Shown: positions 59,053 through 64,000 of the stretch, piece by piece
Layout: the number at the start of each line of letters is the position of its first letter
How positions within the stretch are numbered: position 1 is the first letter of the stretch
Assembly (NCBI RefSeq): GCF_002150765.1
Contig: NZ_MUYM01000009.1
Location: 35,310 to 99,309 of the forward strand
Direction: 5' to 3'
DNA: 64,000 bases
Source: Lentzea kentuckyensis
GTDB lineage: Bacteria > Actinomycetota > Actinomycetes > Mycobacteriales > Pseudonocardiaceae
Notes under the pieces: model-generated
Told to the model about the DNA's origin: nothing
The model's database searches: none
What the model saw: only the letters and a program-made list of their open reading frames with translations
Program-made: the position numbers and the translations under genes

Positions 59053-60031
59053 GCCCTGCGGCCCGCTGGAGTTCGATGTCCATGCCCTCGGAGCGCATCC
59101 GGCGGTCGACGTAGACCAGCACGGTCACCGCGGACGTGAACGGCAGCGTGATCGTCGACGCGATGATCCCGCCGATGGCGGACAGCACCAGCGAGCCCGC
59201 GCTCAGCGCGGCGCCCGGTTCGCTGGAGAAGCCGGTGGTCGCCGCGCCCATCAGGCCGAACGGGAGGCTGATGATCCAGCTGATCACCCAGCTGATCACG
59301 GCGGTGAGCACCAGGATGCCGAACGTCCGCCACCACGCGCCGTTGATCAGTGCCCGCGAGCGGCCGAACGCGGTGCCCACACCGCAGCGCTCCAGCACCA
59401 GCGCGGGCGTGACCAGGGCGAACAGCACCCACAGCCAGATGCCGGGCACGATGCAGAGGATGACGCCCACGCCGATCACGAGAGTGGACAGCAGCGTCGC
59501 GCCGAGCAGCGGCAGCAGGCGCGGCTTGAACTCCTCCCACGCCTGCGCGAACGAGACGGGCTTGCCCAGCACCGCGTGACCCACGATGACCGTGATGAAG
59601 CCGGAGAGGAACACCGTGCCGAGCGTCGCCAGCACGATGCTGATGAGCGCACCGCCGAGGAAGCCGGTCAGGGTGTTCGTGAGCTGCTCGACGAGCTGCT
59701 CCTGCGACAGGGTGTTCGGGTCCTGCGCCACGACCGAGGAGAGGTCGTTCAGGAACGGCAGCTGCACCAGCAGGCCGAGGATCTGGGTGACCGCGGCGAC
59801 CACCGCGGCCGCGCCGATGATCAGCTTCGGGTACCGGCGCATGGTGGTGATCGCGCCGTCGACGATCTCACCGACGGCCAGCGGGCGCAGCGGGATCACG
59901 CCGGGCTTGATCGTCGGCTGCGGTCCCGGCGGCGGCGGGGCGTAGTAGCCCGGCGGGGGCTGCGGCGGCTGCTGCGGCTGGTTCTGGTTCGGTTGCTGGT
60001 CGGGCGAGGACCAGCCAGGCGTTTCGGACAT
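59039..60031 (-). CDS. Membrane protein with Pro/Gln-rich N-terminus (DUF7847-like)
   Basis: The 330-residue protein starts with a disordered Pro/Gln-rich tail (PDQQPNQNQPQQPPQPPPGY, about residues 10-50) and then TIKPGVIPLRPLAVGEIVDGAITTMRRYPKLIIGAAAVVAAVTQILG, six or so helices, and the block CIVPGIWLWVLFALVTPALVLERCGVGTAFGRSRALINGAWWRTFGILVL. It resembles the membrane domain of glycerophosphoryl-diester phosphodiesterase-type proteins. It is the first gene of the DUF4129-DUF4350-MoxR-DUF58 operon. ATG at 60031 follows a GGGGG site. Confidence 0.85.
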   Translation of the reverse strand: MSETPGWSSPDQQPNQNQPQQPPQPPPGYYAPPPPGPQPTIKPGVIPLRPLAVGEIVDGAITTMRRYPKLIIGAAAVVAAVTQILGLLVQLPFLNDLSSVVAQDPNTLSQEQLVEQLTNTLTGFLGGALISIVLATLGTVFLSGFITVIVGHAVLGKPVSFAQAWEEFKPRLLPLLGATLLSTLVIGVGVILCIVPGIWLWVLFALVTPALVLERCGVGTAFGRSRALINGAWWRTFGILVLTAVISWVISWIISLPFGLMGAATTGFSSEPGAALSAGSLVLSAIGGIIASTITLPFTSAVTVLVYVDRRMRSEGMDIELQRAAGHGGL

Positions 60032-60111
60032 AGCGGCTACCCCCTGGTCGTGTGTGAGCGGCATCTTGCCAGATCAGGACCCCCGCCACTGGGCAACCTG
60101 ATCACGAAACG

Positions 60112-60477
60112 GTGACCGGCCGGATGTGCGACCATTCGACGGTGGACGTTCCGCCGCCGCTGGACCTCAGCGCCGACCACCAAGGTGTGTCGACGGTGGT
60201 CAGCGTGGCCGGGGAGATCGACCTCGCGACGGCGCCGCGGCTCGAAGCCTTCCTGCGCGAACAGCTCGCCCTCACGCAGGCCGTGCTGATGATCGAGATG
60301 TCCGGTGTGAACCACATGGGGTCGACAGGCCTGAAAGTGCTGCTCACCGTGCGTGCCGAGTGCGACCGCCGCGGCGTCGACCTGGTGTTCGCGGAGTGCT
60401 CGTTCATCGTGCGGCGGGTGTTCGAGCTCAGCGGCCTGAGCGAGTTCTTCCTGAACGGGAAGAACGCCACGGGTTAG
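60112..60477 (+). CDS. STAS-domain anti-sigma factor antagonist
   Basis: The 121-residue protein has the STAS pattern of SpoIIAA-type antagonists: VVSVAGEIDLATAPRLEAFLREQL, LMIEMSGVNHMGSTGLKVLLTVRAECDRRG and LVFAECSFIVRRVFELSGL. The phosphorylatable Ser would be in HMGSTG. It should release a sigma factor from its anti-sigma kinase when unphosphorylated. It converges with a STAS-HATPase fusion gene 16 nt downstream. The start is GTG 60112 or ATG 60124. Confidence 0.9.
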   Translation: MTGRMCDHSTVDVPPPLDLSADHQGVSTVVSVAGEIDLATAPRLEAFLREQLALTQAVLMIEMSGVNHMGSTGLKVLLTVRAECDRRGVDLVFAECSFIVRRVFELSGLSEFFLNGKNATG

Positions 60478-60493
60478 TCGTTCCGCCGCTTGG

Positions 60494-61228
60494 TCACTCG
60501 TCTTCGGACGGCCCGAGCACCGCCCACACGGTCTTGCCCCCGTCGGATGACGGTGCGAAACCCCAGGCGACGCTGATCCGGGCGACCAGCTGCACGCCCC
60601 GATGGCCCGGCACGTCCCGATCCGGATACTCCAGCAGCGGTGGCGTCGGGTCGTTGTCGCGCACGGCGAGCGACAGCCCGGCGGGACGCAGTTCGACCCT
60701 CAGCACCGACGCCGAGCGCGCGTGCCGGACCGCGTTCTCGACCAGTTCGCTCACGACGAGCACCGCTTCGTCGCGCAGCCTGGGCAGGTCCCACTCCGCA
60801 CAGGCGTCCCGCACGACCGCACGTGCCAGCAGCGGTGCGGCCGGTGAGTTGGGCAGCGGCACGCGGCGGAACCTGCGGTGTGGCGGACTCGTGACGACGT
60901 CGAGCACGTCCGTCAGCGCGCCGGCGACGCGCAGGAACCGCGCGACTCCGCTCGTCCGCAGGTCGTCGCGGTGCCTGTCGGTCTCGGCCAGCAGCACCAC
61001 GGGGATGTCCGGCCACTGCGAGATCTTCAGCCTGACCGTGGTGAACACCGAGAGCATGGTCCTGGTCGGAGCCTCGAAGGCCAGGCCGAGCCGGACGACG
61101 AGCGCGGCCGGGGTGTCCGCCGCGAGCCTGAGCAGACAGTCCCGCAGCACCGGGTAGGAGACGAGATCGAGCCGTCCCACGGGCGTCGCGACCACGACGC
61201 CGGCGAGGTTCGCCGTCTCGATCCTCAC
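60494..61228 (-). CDS. STAS-HATPase fusion (SpoIIAB/RsbW-type regulator)
   Basis: The 244-residue protein fuses two parts of a sigma-factor switch. The N-terminal half (residues 1 to about 125) is STAS-like: VVVATPVGRLDLVSYPVLRDCLLRLAADTPAALVVRLGL. The C-terminal half (about 130-244) is an anti-sigma serine kinase of the HATPase type: PLLARAVVRDACAEWDLPRLRDEAVLVVSELVENAVRHARS (N box), LSLAVRDNDPTPP (D box), HRGVQLVARISVAWGF. The two are normally separate proteins. A stand-alone STAS gene converges with it. Its partner sigma factor is not adjacent. Confidence 0.88.
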   Translation of the reverse strand: MRIETANLAGVVVATPVGRLDLVSYPVLRDCLLRLAADTPAALVVRLGLAFEAPTRTMLSVFTTVRLKISQWPDIPVVLLAETDRHRDDLRTSGVARFLRVAGALTDVLDVVTSPPHRRFRRVPLPNSPAAPLLARAVVRDACAEWDLPRLRDEAVLVVSELVENAVRHARSASVLRVELRPAGLSLAVRDNDPTPPLLEYPDRDVPGHRGVQLVARISVAWGFAPSSDGGKTVWAVLGPSEDE

Positions 61229-61331
61229 GTGCCGATCCCGGAGCCGGGATCCCGCACGACGACCACCAGGTCCCTGCGCACTCGGAGCTCCTCAGCCTCG
61301 CTTTCGCTTCGGATACCCGTGGTGGTCGGTC

Positions 61332-61928
61332 TCACACGGACAGTTCCGCCCTGGCCTTGTGCGGCGTAGTGCGGCGCATACCGGCGTTGACGCACCTCCT
61401 GACCACCTGTGGCTGTTCGCGCATCAGCCGCAGCCCGCGCCGGAGCAGCGTCGGGACCGGCTTGCGGGCCTCGGCGACGTCCCTGGCGAACCTGCGCGCG
61501 AACGTGACGGGTGCGCTCGGGGCGAGCACGATGGCGTCCTTCAGCACGCCTGCTTTTCGCGCACCCTCCACGAGCAGGTCGGCGAACAGGCCTTCGGCGA
61601 TGAACGCGGGCGCGTCGCCGAGTTCGATCGTCTGCGTGCCGACCGCGCGGTCCTCGCTGATCGAGTAGACCGGTGCCTCCGTCTTGCCGGTGTCCGACAG
61701 CTCGACGACGGCTCTCAGCGCGGCATCAGCGTTCCAGGAGCCGATCGCGTCCCAGTCCGCGCGCCCGTGCTCGTCGCGGGGCAGCAGCGGGTCGTCGCCG
61801 TCGCGGTAGAAGTCGTCCAGGCGCAGCACGGGCCAGCCGAGGTGGGCGGCCAGGGTCGACTTTCCGGAGCCGGACGGACCGGCCAGCAGCACTGCGCGTG
61901 GGATGGGCACGGGACGCGATTTTCGCAT
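61332..61928 (-). CDS. Uridine-kinase-like P-loop protein
   Basis: The 198-residue kinase has the P-loop ILLAGPSGSGKSTLAAHL-type sequence (AVLLAGPSGSGKSTLAAHLGWP), the lid motif LRLDDFYRDGDDPLLPRDEHGRADWDAIGSWN and ELGDAPAFIAEGLFADLLVEG, as in uridine kinase and related small-molecule kinases. It is shorter than full Udk, so substrate is uncertain. ATG at 61928 lies 19 nt from the divergent RarA start, so the two share a promoter space. It stands at the end of an isolated stretch. Confidence 0.85.
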   Translation of the reverse strand: MRKSRPVPIPRAVLLAGPSGSGKSTLAAHLGWPVLRLDDFYRDGDDPLLPRDEHGRADWDAIGSWNADAALRAVVELSDTGKTEAPVYSISEDRAVGTQTIELGDAPAFIAEGLFADLLVEGARKAGVLKDAIVLAPSAPVTFARRFARDVAEARKPVPTLLRRGLRLMREQPQVVRRCVNAGMRRTTPHKARAELSV

Positions 61929-61947
61929 ATGAATTACTCTCGAACGC

Positions 61948-63297
61948 ATGAGCGAAGGCTTGTTCGACGAGGGCCTCTTCGGCGCGACCGACGAGGAGAA
62001 GGCCGAGCGCATCGCGGCCAACGCCCCGCTGGCCGTGCGGATGCGTCCGGCCACGCTGGACGAGGTCGTCGGCCAGGACCACCTGCTCGGGCCGGGCGCG
62101 CCGCTGCGTCGTCTGGTCGAGGGCGCCACCCCGGCGTCCGTGATGCTCTACGGCCCTCCCGGCACCGGCAAGACGACCCTCGCGACGCTGGTGTCGAAGG
62201 CGACCGGACGCCGGTTCGTGGCTCTGTCGGCGTTGTCGGCGGGTGTCAAGGAGGTGCGGGCCGTCATCGACGAGGCCCGGCGGCGGCTGGTGCGCACGAG
62301 CGAGTCGACCGTGCTGTTCATCGACGAGGTGCACCGGTTCTCCAAGACCCAGCAGGACGCGTTGCTGGGCGCCGTCGAGGACCGGATCGTGCTGCTGGTC
62401 GCGGCCACCACGGAGAACCCGTTCTTCTCGGTGGTCTCACCTTTGTTGTCGCGGTCTTTGGTGTTGCAGCTCAAGTCCCTGACCGACGACCACGTGCGGG
62501 TCGTGATCCGCCGCGCGGTGTCCGACTCGCGCGGGCTGGACGGCAAGGTCGTCGTGGAGCCCGACGCCGAGGACCACCTCGTGCGGCTGGCCGGCGGCGA
62601 CGCGCGTCGTTCGCTGACGGCGCTGGAAGCCGCGGCGGACTCGGCGCTGGCGTCGAACTCCGGGGTGATCACGCTGCCGCTGCTGGAGTCCACTGTGGAC
62701 AAGGCGGCCGTGCGGTACGACCGCGACGGCGACCAGCACTACGACGTGACGTCGGCGTTCATCAAGTCGATCCGCGGCTCGGACGTGGACGCGGCCCTGC
62801 ACTACCTGGCCCGGATGATCGAGGCGGGCGAGGACCCGCGGTTCATCGCGCGGCGCCTGGTGATCCACGCCAGCGAGGACGTCGGCATGGCGGACCCGAC
62901 CGCGTTGCAGACGTGCATCGCCGCCGCCCAGGCCGTGCAACTCATCGGGTTGCCCGAGTGCACGCTGAACCTCGCGCAGGCCACGATCCACCTGGCCACC
63001 GCGCCGAAGTCGAACGCCGTCACGACCGCCATCGGCGCCGCCATAGCGGACGTGCGGAAGGGCGCTATCGGTGCTGTGCCGCCGCATCTGCGGGACGGGC
63101 ACTACGCGGGTGCGGCGAAACTGGGGAACGCACAGGGTTATCGGTACCCGCACGACGTTCCGGACGGCGTGCTGACGCAGCAGTACGCGCCGGACGACCT
63201 GGTGGGCCGCGACTACTACGAGCCGACCGGCCGGGGTGCCGAACGCGCGGTGGCGGAACGGCTGCCCCGGTTGCGCCGGGTGATCAGAGGCGAGTGA
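61948..63297 (+). CDS. rarA: Replication-associated recombination protein A (RarA/MgsA)
   Basis: The 449-residue clamp-loader-like AAA+ ATPase acts at stalled replication forks. It has [29 protein letters not shown], Walker [19 protein letters not shown], Walker [21 protein letters not shown], sensor 1 [18 protein letters not shown] and the C-terminal MgsA domain ([49 protein letters not shown]). No ribosome site is visible within the 19-nt gap to the divergent kinase start, so a leaderless mRNA is likely. Confidence 0.95.
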   Translation: MSEGLFDEGLFGATDEEKAERIAANAPLAVRMRPATLDEVVGQDHLLGPGAPLRRLVEGATPASVMLYGPPGTGKTTLATLVSKATGRRFVALSALSAGVKEVRAVIDEARRRLVRTSESTVLFIDEVHRFSKTQQDALLGAVEDRIVLLVAATTENPFFSVVSPLLSRSLVLQLKSLTDDHVRVVIRRAVSDSRGLDGKVVVEPDAEDHLVRLAGGDARRSLTALEAAADSALASNSGVITLPLLESTVDKAAVRYDRDGDQHYDVTSAFIKSIRGSDVDAALHYLARMIEAGEDPRFIARRLVIHASEDVGMADPTALQTCIAAAQAVQLIGLPECTLNLAQATIHLATAPKSNAVTTAIGAAIADVRKGAIGAVPPHLRDGHYAGAAKLGNAQGYRYPHDVPDGVLTQQYAPDDLVGRDYYEPTGRGAERAVAERLPRLRRVIRGE

Positions 63298-63349
63298 GCG
63301 GGCGCGAGCGCCTCACGCCTGTTGTTCGTCGCCGGGTAACTTCGGCGGT

Positions 63350-63985
63350 GTGACGATCAGGGACGACTTTCTGACCACCGCCCGCATCGCGCTGGACCTC
63401 ATGCGCCACCCGCGGGTCGGCGAGAACTGGGACAACCCGAGTGCGCTGCCCGAGTTCGGCGTGAGCGGCCTCGCGGGCCATCTCGCCTACCAGGCCCTGC
63501 CGCTGCCGGACATGATCGCGGCGCCCCTCGGCGACGAGCCGGTGGTGCCGCTCATGGAGCACTACGCGCGGGCGAACTGGACCGAGCTCGACGTCGACTC
63601 CGAGTTCCACACCCGCATCCGCGCGGGTGGCGAGAAGCTCGCGGTCGAGGGCGGGGAAGCGCTCTGCGACCAGGTCGAGCGGACGTTGCTCGATCTGGAG
63701 AAGTCGTTGCCGGGCCACGAGAACAGGCCTGTCCGGATGCCGCACTGGGGCCCGTGGGCGGTGTCGCTGGACGAGTACCTGGTGAGTCGGCTGATGGAGT
63801 TCGTCGTGCACTCCGACGACCTCGCGGTGAGCGTCGGCGTCGAGACGCCCGAGTTTCCGCGGCGCGTCAACGAGACGGTCATCGACCTGCTGACCCGGAT
63901 GTCGCTCAACAAACATCGCGCGATCGACGTGGTGCGCGCGCTCAGCCGCAAAGAGCGAGCACCACAGGACATCACCGCCTTCTAG
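63350..63985 (+). CDS. Maleylpyruvate-isomerase N-terminal-domain (DinB-like) protein
   Basis: The 211-residue protein is a four-helix-bundle MDMPI/DinB-type protein: LSGLAGHLAYQAL-like GVSGLAGHLAYQALPLPDMI with the candidate metal His, then MEHYARANWTELDVDSEFHTRIRAGGE and SRLMEFVVHSDDLAVSVG with a second His. The start is GTG at 63350. Relatives use mycothiol for isomerisation or transfer; substrate unknown. The window ends 15 nt after its stop. Confidence 0.82.
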   Translation: MTIRDDFLTTARIALDLMRHPRVGENWDNPSALPEFGVSGLAGHLAYQALPLPDMIAAPLGDEPVVPLMEHYARANWTELDVDSEFHTRIRAGGEKLAVEGGEALCDQVERTLLDLEKSLPGHENRPVRMPHWGPWAVSLDEYLVSRLMEFVVHSDDLAVSVGVETPEFPRRVNETVIDLLTRMSLNKHRAIDVVRALSRKERAPQDITAF

Positions 63986-64000
63986 TAGTGCTTTGTCGGG

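Noticed and set aside
57887..60115. 742-residue plus-strand frame over the DUF4350/DUF4129 genes
   Set aside because: Antisense; Arg/Gln-rich and lacking any domain, while the minus-strand genes overlap in a normal operon pattern.

Overview
The window looks like a chromosomal segment of a high-GC, filamentous-type actinobacterium. The family is probably Pseudonocardiaceae (a Lentzea, Lechevalieria or Saccharothrix-like organism). This is inferred from GTG starts, 1-4 nt stop/start overlaps, an XRE plus DUF397 regulator pair, STAS/HATPase regulators, secreted polysaccharide hydrolases, and a SpoIIM/RDD/DUF58/MoxR/DUF4350 block laid out as I recall it from mycobacteria. No rRNA, tRNA, CRISPR array, prophage or intact insertion sequence was seen.

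Region by region. 1-6.5 kb: end of a sigma-factor operon, an acetyltransferase, a secreted YVTN propeller, a secreted GH97 enzyme, an orphan MbtH-like protein and IPP isomerase. 6.5-10.3 kb: nrdAB (class I ribonucleotide reductase) behind a cobalamin riboswitch; the NrdB radical tyrosine is replaced by Phe. 10.3-14 kb: LysE exporter and its divergent LysR regulator, then small hypothetical genes ending in an iron-box-linked condensation-like fragment. 14-18 kb: a tight four-gene operon (MoxR ATPase, metallopeptidase/VWA protein, DUF3800, methyltransferase). 18-24 kb: secreted GH5 endoglucanase, a glutamate-cysteine-ligase-like enzyme, a PptT/PptH-like phosphopantetheinyl transferase/hydrolase pair, and a transposase-derived DNA-binding protein. 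24-28.3 kb: LytTR regulator, DUF485-like protein, sodium:solute symporter and LytS kinase in one operon. 28.6-35.9 kb: a giant NACHT (NLR-like) ATPase followed by an internally repeated protein, the best candidate for an immune or conflict module. 35.9-44.4 kb: DEAD-box helicase, glutamine-synthetase-like enzyme, MarR regulator, PLP decarboxylase and a Tat-exported GH95-like enzyme. 44.6-47 kb: cbiMN(QO) cobalt transporter. 47-51.3 kb: TetR/SnoaL/phosphotransferase, a CDF-like protein, RDD and SpoIIM. 51.4-55.1 kb: CPBP protease, a two-component system and the DUF397/XRE pair, apparently inserted between SpoIIM and DUF58. 55.2-64 kb: DUF58, MoxR, DUF4350, DUF4129, membrane protein, STAS regulators, a uridine-kinase-like protein, RarA and an MDMPI-fold protein.

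How they work together. The B12-sensing switch on nrdAB and the cobalt importer cbiMNQO point to a B12-centred economy, in which class I reductase is made only when coenzyme B12 is short; a B12-dependent class II reductase is predicted elsewhere. An MbtH-like protein, an iron-box-controlled condensation fragment and a PptT-like transferase hint at dispersed non-ribosomal peptide or siderophore support genes. Several convergent gene pairs are separated by perfect long hairpins, two of which belong to one dispersed repeat family. All coordinates and motifs come from reading the sequence; no database search was run.
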